Positions 42,901 to 52,765 of a stretch of 64,000 nucleotides of DNA are shown here, piece by piece (the first letter of the stretch is position 1; each line of letters opens with the position of its first letter). A program made the translations under genes and the position numbers. Under the pieces are notes generated by a model that saw nothing but the letters and a program-made list of their open reading frames with translations, was not told the origin of the DNA and did not search any database. The stretch comes from Streptomyces sp. PKU-EA00015 (GTDB taxonomy: Bacteria; Actinomycetota; Actinomycetes; Streptomycetales; Streptomycetaceae): positions 62,001 through 126,000 of the forward strand of contig NZ_JABZEE010000029.1 of NCBI RefSeq assembly GCF_013387495.1, in the 5' to 3' direction.

Positions 42901-43278
42901 CTGGCCGCGGTCGGTTTCGCGGTGAGCGCGGCGGGGTCGCTGCGCGAGCGGGCGGCGGAGTTCGCCGTGCTCCGCGCACTCGGCACGCCGCGGCGCCGGC
43001 TGGCCCGGCTGGTGGCCGCCGAACAGAGCGTGCTGATCGGCATCGCGCTGCTGGTGGGCCTGGCCCTCGGCACGGTGCTGACCCGGGCGGTGGTGCCCCT
43101 TCTGGTCCTGACCGGGCAGGCCACGCAGCCGGTTCCGCGGGTCCTGGTGGAGCTGCCGGCGGACCGGGTGGGTCTGCTGCTCGCCGCCGTCGCCGCGCTG
43201 CCGCTGGTGACGGTCGCCGTCATCGCCCTGCGCCGCGCCGATCCCGCGGTGACGCTGCGCCACCAGGGGGACAACTGA
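39919..43278 (+). CDS. large FtsX/MacB-type ABC transporter permease, first subunit
   Basis: An 1119-aa membrane protein: N-terminal transmembrane helix ('LLLAAALLAVVLTTCVLAALTAF'), a large extracytoplasmic domain, two FtsX cores ('LTEKPLKVRVTGVYRATDP' lead-in; 'LVVLAAYTLLLVARMLSSERAGETGLLRARGASRGRI', and the C-terminal 'LRERAAEFAVLRALGTPRRRLARL') and about ten spans overall. Such proteins use ATP hydrolysis for mechanotransmission or lipid/peptide export, not for classic import. The GTG at 39919 follows GGGGGAC. The 3' end is one base from the second subunit. The substrate is unknown. Confidence 0.87.
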   Translation: MTGFVLLRVGAHRLLLAAALLAVVLTTCVLAALTAFSGSVGDAALRHTLGGREAANASLVVTAQVPGERRASAHEAVVRGARTSFGGLPVTVRKLERSGPYALPRSLQAPEARKGEPDLTHFAALDATRVRTVAGALPGPAGDGPVPVALPETAAELLDVRPEALLTLTDRLTEKPLKVRVTGVYRATDPADPYWQLDSLGGRGVRTVVFTTYGPLLADPSVLASGRATAGETAWLATADFRTVGTDRIGALRSAAGRGPEQLARDPAFGGAPTVRTKLPTVLAQSERALLVARSTLLIVAVQLVVLAAYTLLLVARMLSSERAGETGLLRARGASRGRIAALAAIEAALLALPAAVCAPLLAGPLTRLLAEHSALTRAGLRLGEAPTAQVWLVAGAVAVCCAAAVVAPALAATGDGPRRGRGRALPAPVRAGADVALLAVAVVAYWQLDRRTGATGGGALSGDREGDLGVDPLLVAAPALALLAGTVLTLRLLPPVAKLAERRAAGGRGLSVALAGWQFSRRPLRGAGPVLLLVLAVAMGMLAVGQSASWDRSQRDQADFRAGASVRVTDDGTGGPGDAGLYASLAGVRTAAPAHRAALPLSGDRTATVLALDTADADEGLLMRGDLALEEPAALLAALAPAKSARAGLLLPDDTRRVTLDVHLTNEGTRSGPSPGGLSLRAVAVFEDRHGTAHRTSAGELPVDGRVHPVTLDLDGTASGGRAAPAGPLALTGLRLLDAPVPTKAERHRLSVERVLAAGPEGGFRPVEVPSGLRWAGTYTETWGREAQKPVPVRADEPGAKPLSVGYEAGPAPVVTDDPWSPAAEFAVQVAAVRPAAPQRIPAVATDAFLDASGAKRGDSVDVALGGEEVRVTIVRAVRQLPTTGPAAVTAGGRVPSGQDGDQAADGGGLLLDLRTVNEALARLSGTSLRPTEWWLSTAVGKAAPAAAELRARPDAEPDQVLVRDETAGDLLGDPLGAGPRSALLAVAVVAVALAAVGFAVSAAGSLRERAAEFAVLRALGTPRRRLARLVAAEQSVLIGIALLVGLALGTVLTRAVVPLLVLTGQATQPVPRVLVELPADRVGLLLAAVAALPLVTVAVIALRRADPAVTLRHQGDN

Positions 43279-43279
43279 C

Positions 43280-46096
43280 ATGGCCACGAACCCCGCCGGC
43301 CGCCGGCCCGGTACGCAAGCGAAGGAGACATCCCCCGTGGGCGCGCACCGCCGCTTCGTCGCCCCCTGGGTCAGGACCCGGCTGCGCACGGCGCCCGGCG
43401 CGGCTCTCGCCTTCGGTCTCCTCGTACTGCTCACGTCGTTCCTGGCCGCCGCGTTCCCCCGTGCCGTGGACGCCTACGAGAACAGCGGGCTGCGCCATGA
43501 CGTCACCGCGGCCGCGCCGTCCCGGAGCGGACTGGAACTGACCACTCCGCCGCCTCCCATCGAACGGCCCGAGGCCGCGCGGGAGGCCTCACTGCTGCCC
43601 GCGCGGCTCGGCCCCCTCCACCGCCGGGTGCTCGGTCTGCTCCCCGAGCCGCTGCGCGCCGATCCCGGCCAGTCGGCGTACGGGGTGCGGACCACGAAGT
43701 CCCTGGTCGCCCGCGACCGGTGGCTGCCGCGCCCCGACACCAAGGACCCGGAGTTCACGCTGGCCGCGCACAGCGGCCTCGCCGAGCACGCCACCGTGAG
43801 CGAGGGCCGGCTGCCACGCGTCACGGGGAAGGTGACCTCCGCGACGAGGGAGGTCGAGGCGGTCGTCACGGCCCGGACGGCGAAGACGCTGAACATCAGG
43901 ACCGGTTCGGTCGTCCACCTCGGCGACCCGGCCGGGACGGTCCTGTCGGCACGGGTGACCGGAATCGTCGAACCCCGCGAGCCCGGGGGCGGTTACTGGT
44001 CCCACGACTCGCTGCTGCGCACCCCCGGACTCGACTCCACGCCGACCACCCTGCCCCAGGTCTACTGGAAGGGCGCGCTCCTGATCGCCCCCGAGGCGGC
44101 GCCCGCGCTGCTCGGCACCACCGGGAATCCACAGCCCTACTGGCGGATCGCGCCCGCCACCGCCCATCTCACCGCCGCCGACGTGCCCCGGCTGACCAGC
44201 CGTGTCGCCTCCCTGGAGGACGGCCCCGATCTGCTGAGACTCAAGGAGGCCGTGGACGAGAACGCCGAGCTGACGACGGACCTGGACGGCGTCCTCGCGT
44301 CCTACGGCTCGATGCGGTCCGCCATCGCGCCGGTGGTCGCCGTCGCCGCGATCGGCGTCGGCGCCGTCGCCACGGTCGTGGTCCTCATGACGGGCGGGCT
44401 GTTCGCCGCCCGCCGACGCGGTGAGATCGCCCTGCTGCGCTCGCGCGGCGGATCGCTGCGGGGCATCGGCGGCCGACTGCTCGCCGAGACCGCCGTCGTC
44501 ACCGTGCCCGCCGCGGCCGCCGGTCTCCTGGCCGCGGTCCTCGCGGTGGACGACGCCCGCCTGCCGTACGCCGCGCTCGGCTCCGGGGCCGTCGCCCTGG
44601 TCGCCTGCGCCGCCCTCCCCGTCCGCGCGATGGCGCAGCACCGGGTGGCGCGCGCCCACCGGGGACGCGACGACCTGATGCTGGCACGGCCCTCCGGCCG
44701 CCGCAAGGTTGCCGAGGTGACCCTGCTCGTCCTGGCGGTGGGCGCGGTGGTCGCGCTGCGCCGCCGCGGCACCTCCGACGCGGGCGACCACCTGGTCAGT
44801 GCCGCGCCGGTCCTGGTCGCCCTGATCGCCGCGCTCGTTCTCGTACGGCTGTATCCGCTGCCGCTGCGCTGGGCCGCGCGCCCCGCCGCGCGGCTGCGCG
44901 GCGCGGTCGGGTTCCTGTCGCTGGCCCGTGCGGGACGTTCGTCGGCGATCGGCGCGCTTCCGCTGCTCGCGCTGCTGGTGGCACTGACGACGGCGGGCTT
45001 CGGCGGTTCGGTGCTCGCGGGTGTCGACGACGCGCGGGCGCGGGCGGCGCTGCTGGCCACCGGCGCGGACGCCCGGATCTCCGGGGACGGCGACGCGGTG
45101 GCGCTGCCGGAGGGCGCGACGCGGGCCGTGCGCGAGGTGTCCGGCGTGCGGACGGTGACCACCGTGCAGATCGAGCACGCGCTCAGGCTGCCGGCCAGGG
45201 ACGACGCCCTGACGACCCCGCCCGCCGCGTCGCTCGTCGGCGTGGAGCCGAAGGCGTACGCGGCGCTCTCCCGCGGGCTGGACCTCGGCCCGTTCCCTGC
45301 GGACACGCTGCGCGCCACCGGCAGCGCGTCGCCCGTACTGCGGGCCGTCGCCTCGCCGGGCGTCGCCGAGTGGCTGGGCAGGGGACCGCACCGGATCAGC
45401 TCGCTGGCGGGCGAGTTCACGGTGGAGGTCGCGGCCGTACGGGAGCGCACGCCGGCCGTGTCGTCGGCGGACTTCCTGATCGTCGACGGCTCCCGGCTGA
45501 CCCACCGCGCGCCCACCGCCCTGCTCGCCACCGGCGACGCGGTGGACGGACGGGCGCTGCGGGCCGCCGTGCGCGACCTGGACAAGGACCTCACCGTACG
45601 GCTGCGCGCCGAGGCACGGGCCTCCTTCACGGACTCGCCCCTGCAGTCGGGCGCGGAACGCATCTACGCGGCCGCGATCGGCGCGGGCGCGGGGTACGCC
45701 GTCCTCGCGCTGCTGCTGTCGCTGCTGCAGTCGGCACCGGAACGCACCACGCTCCTCGCCCGGCTGCGCACCATGGGGCTGACCACTCGGCAGGGGCGGC
45801 AGCTGCTGGGCCTCGAAGCGCTCCCCCCGGCGCTGCTCGCCGCGTCCGGCGGCGTACTCGTCGGCCTGGCCACGATCCGGCTGCTCGCTCCCGGCGTCGA
45901 CCTGGTCCGCCTGGCGCTGGCCGCCGCACCGGACGTCGCGCCGGTGGACGGCGCCACGCTGCGGGCCGACGCCTGGTCGCTGGCTCTGCCCGCGGCCGGT
46001 GTGGTGCTGCTGACCGCGGCGGTCACCGGGGCGCAGGCCTGGTGGACGGGGCGCCGCGGATCCGTCAACGAACTCAGGGCAGGAGACATGCGATGA
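43280..46096 (+). CDS. large FtsX/MacB-type ABC transporter permease, second subunit
   Basis: A 938-aa permease with the same plan as its neighbour: N-terminal helix ('GAALAFGLLVLLTSFLAAAF'), a large outside domain, an FtsX core near residue 350 ('LFAARRRGEIALLRSRGGSLRGI') and a second near 800 ('YAVLALLLSLLQSAPERTTLLARLRTMGL'). The ATG at 43280 is one base after the first subunit. In-frame GTG 43337 has a better site (AAGGAG) and would remove 19 residues, so the start is uncertain. Its stop overlaps the ATPase start (ATGA). The two unequal permeases with one ATPase would make a heterodimeric exporter. Confidence 0.87.
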   Translation: MATNPAGRRPGTQAKETSPVGAHRRFVAPWVRTRLRTAPGAALAFGLLVLLTSFLAAAFPRAVDAYENSGLRHDVTAAAPSRSGLELTTPPPPIERPEAAREASLLPARLGPLHRRVLGLLPEPLRADPGQSAYGVRTTKSLVARDRWLPRPDTKDPEFTLAAHSGLAEHATVSEGRLPRVTGKVTSATREVEAVVTARTAKTLNIRTGSVVHLGDPAGTVLSARVTGIVEPREPGGGYWSHDSLLRTPGLDSTPTTLPQVYWKGALLIAPEAAPALLGTTGNPQPYWRIAPATAHLTAADVPRLTSRVASLEDGPDLLRLKEAVDENAELTTDLDGVLASYGSMRSAIAPVVAVAAIGVGAVATVVVLMTGGLFAARRRGEIALLRSRGGSLRGIGGRLLAETAVVTVPAAAAGLLAAVLAVDDARLPYAALGSGAVALVACAALPVRAMAQHRVARAHRGRDDLMLARPSGRRKVAEVTLLVLAVGAVVALRRRGTSDAGDHLVSAAPVLVALIAALVLVRLYPLPLRWAARPAARLRGAVGFLSLARAGRSSAIGALPLLALLVALTTAGFGGSVLAGVDDARARAALLATGADARISGDGDAVALPEGATRAVREVSGVRTVTTVQIEHALRLPARDDALTTPPAASLVGVEPKAYAALSRGLDLGPFPADTLRATGSASPVLRAVASPGVAEWLGRGPHRISSLAGEFTVEVAAVRERTPAVSSADFLIVDGSRLTHRAPTALLATGDAVDGRALRAAVRDLDKDLTVRLRAEARASFTDSPLQSGAERIYAAAIGAGAGYAVLALLLSLLQSAPERTTLLARLRTMGLTTRQGRQLLGLEALPPALLAASGGVLVGLATIRLLAPGVDLVRLALAAAPDVAPVDGATLRADAWSLALPAAGVVLLTAAVTGAQAWWTGRRGSVNELRAGDMR

Positions 46097-47040
46097 CCGA
46101 CACGACCCTGGAGGAGCTCGAGCGCCGGGTCGCGACCCGGCGCGAGAGGCCCTCGTACGGGCACGACGCGCTGATCACCTGCGACCGGCTGGTCCGGGTG
46201 TTCTCCGCGGACGGCGTCGAGGTGCAGGCCCTGCAGGGGCTCGACCTCCTGGTGAAGGAGGGCGAGTTGATGGCCCTGGTCGGCGCGTCGGGCAGCGGCA
46301 AGTCGACCCTGATGAACATCCTCGCCGGTCTCGACGTGCCCACCGCGGGCGCGGCGCGCGTCGCGGGCTGCGACCTGCTCGCGATGGACGCCGGGGCCCG
46401 GCTGCGCTACCGCCGCGAGGTGGTGGGCTTCGTGTGGCAGCAGACGGCCCGCAACCTGCTGCCGTACCTGACGGCGGCCCAGAATGTAGCCCTGCCGATG
46501 CAGTTGCGGGGCCGGAGCCGGCACAAGGCGGAGCGCGTCCAGGAGTTGCTGACGATGCTGGGCGCCGCCGACTGCGCGGACCGCCGTCCGCAACACCTGT
46601 CCGGCGGCCAGCAGCAGCGTGTCGCGATCGCTGTCGCGCTCGCGAACTCCCCCTCGGTCCTGCTCGCGGACGAGCCCACGGGCGAGCTCGACTCGGCGAC
46701 CGGCGAACAGGTCTTCGCCGCGTTCCGCCGCGCGAACGAGGAGCTGGGCACGACGATCGTGATCGTCACCCACGACCAGGCGGTCGCGAGCGAGGTCCGC
46801 CGCACGGTCGCCATACGCGACGGCCGCACCTCCTCCGAGGTGCTGCGCCGCACGGAGGTCGACGCGGCGACGGGCCAGGAATCGGTGGTGGCCCGCGAGT
46901 ACGCGATGCTGGACCGCGCCGGCCGCCTCCAGCTCCCCGCGGAGTACACGTCGGCGCTGGGCATGGCGGACCGCGTGGCCCTGGAACTCGAACCGGACCA
47001 CATCGCCATCCGGCCGGACGACACGACGCCAACCCCCTGA
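46093..47040 (+). CDS. ABC transporter ATP-binding protein (MacB/LolD type)
   Basis: A 315-aa ATPase for the two preceding permeases. Walker A 'GASGSGKST' (residues about 68-76), Q-loop 'VWQQTARNLLPYLTAAQN', signature 'LSGGQQQR', Walker B 'VLLADEPTGELD' and H-loop 'VTHD' are all intact. An extra 70-residue C-terminal tail beyond the fold ends with 'ALELEPDHIAIRPDD'. The ATG overlaps the permease stop (ATGA), showing that all three are co-translated. The tail is longer than in LolD. Confidence 0.92.
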   Translation: MTDTTLEELERRVATRRERPSYGHDALITCDRLVRVFSADGVEVQALQGLDLLVKEGELMALVGASGSGKSTLMNILAGLDVPTAGAARVAGCDLLAMDAGARLRYRREVVGFVWQQTARNLLPYLTAAQNVALPMQLRGRSRHKAERVQELLTMLGAADCADRRPQHLSGGQQQRVAIAVALANSPSVLLADEPTGELDSATGEQVFAAFRRANEELGTTIVIVTHDQAVASEVRRTVAIRDGRTSSEVLRRTEVDAATGQESVVAREYAMLDRAGRLQLPAEYTSALGMADRVALELEPDHIAIRPDDTTPTP

Positions 47041-47519
47041 CGCACACGCGCCGCGCAGTGGGCGCGGGGGGCGCGGGGCAGCGCGGGGGGCGCGCCCCGT
47101 CGGCACAGCGGGCACGCGGGAAGGGCCCACCCCGGGCCCCTCACGCGCCGCGAAGCCGGCGCGCGGGGCGGGCCGCACAGCGGCCTCGCTGGAACGCCCG
47201 TCCAGGGCCTGCCCACGCGCCGCGAAGCGGCCGCACCGGGAGTTACGGGCGAAGCCCTCGGGTCCCCGCAGGGTTGCGCACGGCGCAGCCCCCCGAACAG
47301 AACGCCCCGTCCGGGGCAGCCCACGCGCCGCGAAGCCGGCGCGCCGGGAGTCACGGGGGCCAAGCCCCCGGGTCCCGTCAGGGTTTCGGGAAGGGGCGGG
47401 GCGGGGGAAACCACACGCACCACACAGCGCCCCAGGCCAGCCCACGCACCACGCAACGGCCCGCCGAGGGGTCACGGGGGCCGAGCCAAGCCCCCGGGTC
47501 CCGCAGGGACGCCCCGTCG
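47041..47519. repeat. 479-bp gene-free spacer of degenerate GC-rich repeats
   Basis: Contains four diverged copies of a unit that opens CCCACGCGCCGCGAAGC (near 47141, 47213, 47320 and 47441) and continues with a GGAGTCACGGGGGCC-like block and CCCGGGTCCC, each with internal inverted repeats. No reading frame has convincing start, ribosome site or family match, although frames are open by composition. It lies between the ABC operon and the converging 226-aa gene, so some hairpins may act as terminators. This resembles the dispersed palindromic repeats common in Streptomyces intergenic DNA. Confidence 0.65.
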
Positions 47520-48200
47520 TCAGGCCGTCGGCCGCACCGGCGTCACACTCAACCCGCCCAGCCCGTTCGTCCGCACCGCCACCGACCCGAACGGCGTCCG
47601 CAGCCTCAGCCACGTGCCCGCCGACAGCAGCGCCACCGGCACTCCCGGGCGCAGGAACCCGAGCGCCTGCGCCGCGTGCACGGCGCGCAGCGTCAGGCCC
47701 GTGCCGCCCACCGTCCGCGACCAGATCTCGCGGCCGATGCGGTCCCGCTCGGCGCGCGTGCGCCGCTCCGCCGGCAGTGCCTCGTCCCGCGCGCGGAACT
47801 CCGCGACGGCCGCGGCCACCGCGCCCCGCATCGCCTGCACGTCCGGCAGCCCCGCCAGCTCGCGCCAGCCGCCGCGCGGCGGCAGCACGCCGGCCCAGGG
47901 CGGCCCGGTCACCGCGCCGGGCACCGTGAACTCCGCGCCGCCCAGCGACTCCAGCAGCTCCCCCGCCGACACGGTGACATCGAGCTCGACGGGCTCGGCC
48001 AGCCGCGCCGTACGGATCGCGAGCACCTCGAAGGAGGGCGGGCGTCCGAAGACGGCGAGTGCACCGCTGCCGGCCTGCAGCCTGACCGCGGCGGCGCGGT
48101 CGTAGTGGATCAGCCGGGCGAGGAAGGCGGCGAGATCGTCCGCCTCCCTCGCGTCGGCGAGGTGCAGGCTCTGCACGGGTACGGACATGGGCACGGTCAT
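47520..48200 (-). CDS. conserved-looking hypothetical protein
   Basis: A 226-aa soluble protein with no motif I recognise. It has an N-terminal alpha/beta region ('LADAREADDLAAFLARLIHYDRAAAVRLQAGSGALAVFGRPP'), a central helical region ('MRGAVAAAVAEFRARDEALPAERRTRAERDRIGREIW') and a C-terminal beta part. The ATG overlaps the stop of the thioesterase gene upstream by 4 bp, and that gene follows ettA by 8 bp, so the three form one operon. Third-position GC is high throughout, supporting real coding. There are no cysteine clusters, signal peptide or membrane spans. Confidence 0.75.
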   Translation of the reverse strand: MTVPMSVPVQSLHLADAREADDLAAFLARLIHYDRAAAVRLQAGSGALAVFGRPPSFEVLAIRTARLAEPVELDVTVSAGELLESLGGAEFTVPGAVTGPPWAGVLPPRGGWRELAGLPDVQAMRGAVAAAVAEFRARDEALPAERRTRAERDRIGREIWSRTVGGTGLTLRAVHAAQALGFLRPGVPVALLSAGTWLRLRTPFGSVAVRTNGLGGLSVTPVRPTA

Positions 48201-48676
48201 ACGACGAGGGCGTCCTCGGGCTTCTCGTCCCGAGCGTCCCCGGCGGCGCCGCTGCGGGCGCCGTCGTCGAGGTACTTCTGGAGGAACGACTTCTCCTCCG
48301 CGCTGATCCGGCGCGGCCTGCCCTCGGCCAGGTTGAAGGGGACGACGACGGTCGAGGCCCGCACGTACACCTGCGCGGGGTCGTCCGCCTCCTTCACCTC
48401 GTAGGCGATGGTCAGCGACGCCGCGGCGATCTTGGTGACCCACGACTCGATGACAACCGGCTCGTGGCGGTGGACCAGCGGCCGCACGTAGTCGATCTCG
48501 TGGCGGGCGACGACCGATCCGCCGGAGAAGGACGGCGAACCGTCCCCCGGCGCCAGCCGGAACATGAAGTCGATCCGCGCCTCTTCCAGATACCGCAGGA
48601 AGACGACGTTGTTGACGTGCCCGAAGGCGTCCATGTCCGACCAGCGCAGGGGGCAGCGGTAGATGTGGCGAGCCAT
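48197..48676 (-). CDS. acyl-CoA thioesterase (hot-dog fold, 4HBT family)
   Basis: A 159-aa hot-dog thioesterase that hydrolyses acyl-CoA esters. The family motif 'RWSDMDAFGHVNNVVFLRYLEEARIDF' near residues 11-37 contains the catalytic aspartate. The remainder follows the hot-dog pattern ('RHEIDYVRPLVHRHEPVVIESW', 'VRASTVVVPFNLAEGRPRRI'). The ATG at 48676 begins right at the conserved N-terminus; it lies 8 bp downstream of ettA. A 20-residue disordered tail follows the fold. The acyl chain preferred is not predictable. Confidence 0.9.
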   Translation of the reverse strand: MARHIYRCPLRWSDMDAFGHVNNVVFLRYLEEARIDFMFRLAPGDGSPSFSGGSVVARHEIDYVRPLVHRHEPVVIESWVTKIAAASLTIAYEVKEADDPAQVYVRASTVVVPFNLAEGRPRRISAEEKSFLQKYLDDGARSGAAGDARDEKPEDALVV

Positions 48677-48684
48677 GCGCTGCC

Positions 48685-50349
<1,665 letters not shown>

Positions 50350-50486
50350 GAGAAACCGTCCGGCAAGCAGTGGGTGGGCAGATACACCCATCTTGCCGTA
50401 CGCCGCCCCCCGGACGGAAACCGCGCCCCGGCCGACGCGGGAGGGCCCCCGCACGCGACGGGAGACGGCCCCCGCACGCGACGCGC

Positions 50487-50521
50487 GAGGGGCCCGGCAC
50501 GTCTCCCGTGCCGGGCCCCTC
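50487..50521 (-). terminator. terminator of the thioester-domain surface protein gene
   Basis: A perfect 15-bp stem (50487-50501 with 50507-50521) with a 5-nt loop, 35 bp after the stop codon of the surface protein gene on the minus strand. It is among the strongest hairpins in the window. Confidence 0.85.
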
Positions 50522-50555
50522 CCTCAGCGCTGTGTCACACTGCGCGGTCGTTCAC

Positions 50556-51977
50556 TCACTCGCCGGCGGCCGACGCCTTCTTGCGGAGGAAGAACACCGC
50601 ACCGCCGCCGATCAGCACCAGCACGATCGCGATGCCCGCGATCATCGGCGTGGCGCTCGAGCCGCCGGTCTCCGCGAGGTCACCCTCGGGGCCCTCGGAG
50701 CCCGCGGACGTGCCGCCGGCCGACGCCGGGCTGGGCTGGGACGACGGGGTCTCGGTGCCCGGCTGCGGCGTGCCCGTGGTCTTGCAGTCCAGGACGCCCT
50801 TGAAGTTCTTCTCGAAGCCACCGGGGCCGGTGATCGTGAAGTCGTACGCCTGGTCCTCGGCGACCGGCACGGTCACGGTCCGGGACTCCCCGGCCGGGAT
50901 GGTGTGCTTGATGCCGGCCAGCTCGAAGGTGAACGGGGAGTCGCCCTTGTTGCCCGCCGTGATGTCCACGCCGCCCTTGGCGCAGTTCTTCTCCGCGGTG
51001 ACGGACGGGATGGCGCCCGTCTTCGCCCACGTCGCGGTCGCGGTCGCGGAGACCGTGGACTGGCTGGACCCGGCCAGGATCTGGGTCTGGCTCTTGCTCG
51101 CGCTGGCGAACGCGCGTCCCACCGGAACCGACATGGTCGCCTGGGCGGTCAGCGAGGCCGTCCCGTCGGCCGCGCCCGCGGGAACGTCGAAGTACAGCTT
51201 GCTGCCGTCGACCGCGGAGGTGAGCGGCTTGCCCGCCTCGTCCGTGATCTTGACGCCGCTGGCGGCGGCGTCGACCGGCGGCGTGACGGTGACCTGACCG
51301 GCGTCGGTACGCACCGTCACCGGGCCGAGCCTGCTGCCCGCCTTGCCGGAGACCGCGTTCGGCTCGAGGCTCAGCGAGGCCGTGGGCTCGGCGAGGTCCT
51401 CGGCGGACTTCTCCAGCCAGTCGGCCAGCTTCTCGGCCTCGGGGTCGACCGCCGTGACATCGGCGCCGTCCGAGAAGCGCCAGATGGCGACCTGGGTGCC
51501 AGCCGCCGCGGTCTCGGCGGTCAGCGAACCGGCCTGCGCACCCTTGGCCAGCACGGCCAGGTCGTCGACCTGCGGGTAGGAGTGCTGCAGGATCCAGCGG
51601 ATCTTGCCCGCGTCCTTGTTGGTGCGGAGCGACGTCTGGTCCCAGGGAGTCTCCAGGTACTTGGCCTGGGACTGGGTCGGGTTGTGGATGTCGATGCAGT
51701 ACGTCTTGAGCTGACCGCCGCCGTCGACGGTCATCTCGAAGAGCCCGGCGGAGATCTCCTCGTTCTTGCCGTCGTTGTGCAGAAGCGCCTTGTCGAACGT
51801 CTTCAGCCCGTCGAGGGTGGCGACGGCGCCCCCCTGGTGCTGGGTGCCGTCGTCGGCGGCGGCCATGCCCGCGCCGGCGAGGGAGCCTGTGGCGATCAGG
51901 CCCGATACGAGGGCCGCCGCGGCAAGACGCGCGGCGCGCCGCCTGCGTACAGCGGACGCAGAGAACACAGCAAACAC
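50556..51977 (-). CDS. cell-wall-anchored thioester-domain (TED) surface protein with LAETG sorting signal
   Basis: A 473-aa secreted, sortase-anchored protein. The signal peptide ends near residue 41 ('AGAGMAAADD'). The thioester domain covers about 60-180: Cys94 in 'TYCIDIHN' and Gln162 in 'GTQVAIW' are the expected partners of the internal Cys-Gln thioester used by Gram-positive adhesins to bond covalently to host or surface amines. Two beta domains follow, then a Pro/Ser/Thr linker, LAETG (434-438), a membrane span and 'RKK'. LAxTG is the known recognition sequence of Streptomyces class E sortases. The GTG at 51977 follows GAGGGG. It is presumably active in surface attachment or hyphal contact. 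Confidence 0.9.
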   Translation of the reverse strand: MFAVFSASAVRRRRAARLAAAALVSGLIATGSLAGAGMAAADDGTQHQGGAVATLDGLKTFDKALLHNDGKNEEISAGLFEMTVDGGGQLKTYCIDIHNPTQSQAKYLETPWDQTSLRTNKDAGKIRWILQHSYPQVDDLAVLAKGAQAGSLTAETAAAGTQVAIWRFSDGADVTAVDPEAEKLADWLEKSAEDLAEPTASLSLEPNAVSGKAGSRLGPVTVRTDAGQVTVTPPVDAAASGVKITDEAGKPLTSAVDGSKLYFDVPAGAADGTASLTAQATMSVPVGRAFASASKSQTQILAGSSQSTVSATATATWAKTGAIPSVTAEKNCAKGGVDITAGNKGDSPFTFELAGIKHTIPAGESRTVTVPVAEDQAYDFTITGPGGFEKNFKGVLDCKTTGTPQPGTETPSSQPSPASAGGTSAGSEGPEGDLAETGGSSATPMIAGIAIVLVLIGGGAVFFLRKKASAAGE

Positions 51978-52225
51978 AGCAGAATTCCCCTCTGGGCGAG
52001 AACTTCGCGTGTGACGCGTGGGGGAAGTGTCTCGCCAACTAACTCAAGTGCCCCGTGAGTACGCGGGAATCCTATGGACGGCGCGCAGCCCGGTCCCCCG
52101 TCATGTCATCAGATAACCATTCCGACTCGTAATCGTTATCACGGTCGGTCAATTCACCCCCTGATCACCCGTTTTACCGGGCCGCGCCCACTGCGCGGCG
52201 TAGTCGGCCCGCCCTCAACTCCCTT

Positions 52226-52678
52226 TCAGGTGACGGCAACCGGCTCCCTCGCCCGCCGGGGCGTGCCCGGCTCCTTCGGCTCGCCCGGCCCCCCGCCCCG
52301 GGCCGCCGGCACCGACTCGCCCCTCGCCACCCGCCGGAACGCCGCCGTCCCGCGCGTCAGGTCGTGCCCCGCCGCCAGCGCGTCGATGTCCACGAACGTC
52401 CGCCGCCTGCCGTCCCCGTCCTCCTCGCGCACCTTCAACCTGCCGTGCACCACGAGCGGTTCACCCACCGAGACGGAACCTGCCAGATTCGCCGCGAGCG
52501 ACCGCCAGGCGAAGACGGTGTAGAAGCTCGTCGGCCCGTCCGTCCAGGTGCCGTTCTGCCGGTCCCACCGCCGCGACGGCACCGCGAAACGGAACCGCGC
52601 CATCCCTCCCGTGGCCGTTTCCCGGTACTCCACATTCGTGGCCACATTCCCGACCACCGTCACCGTGGTGTCGTTCAT
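52226..52678 (-). CDS. single-stranded DNA-binding protein (SSB-like, no acidic tip)
   Basis: A 150-aa OB-fold protein with the SSB pattern 'TTVTVVGNVATNVEYRETATGGMARFRFAVPSRRW', 'TSFYTVFAWRSLAANLAGSVSVGEPLVVHGRLKV'. It lacks the conserved C-terminal DDDIPF-like tip through which housekeeping SSB recruits partners; instead the tail is Arg/Pro-rich ('RARE PVAVT'). It is therefore an accessory SSB, as described for the second paralogue in Streptomyces. The ATG at 52678 has GGAGGTGA just upstream. It lies 119 bp downstream of dynB on the same strand, with a DnaA-box pair in the gap. Confidence 0.85.
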   Translation of the reverse strand: MNDTTVTVVGNVATNVEYRETATGGMARFRFAVPSRRWDRQNGTWTDGPTSFYTVFAWRSLAANLAGSVSVGEPLVVHGRLKVREEDGDGRRRTFVDIDALAAGHDLTRGTAAFRRVARGESVPAARGGGPGEPKEPGTPRRAREPVAVT

Positions 52679-52765
52679 GACGGTCACCTCCCCGTCCGGT
52701 CGCATTGCCCGATCGCTGTCTTCCGGGCTCCATGCTGGACCGGACGGAGAAGACCCGCGGACGCC

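Noticed and set aside
52131..52146. CGTAATCGTTATCACG near 52131 as a Zur/iron-type operator for the adhesin gene
   Set aside because: The two halves match at too few positions, and no known Streptomyces metal-regulator box fits; it is also about 150 bp upstream of the start.
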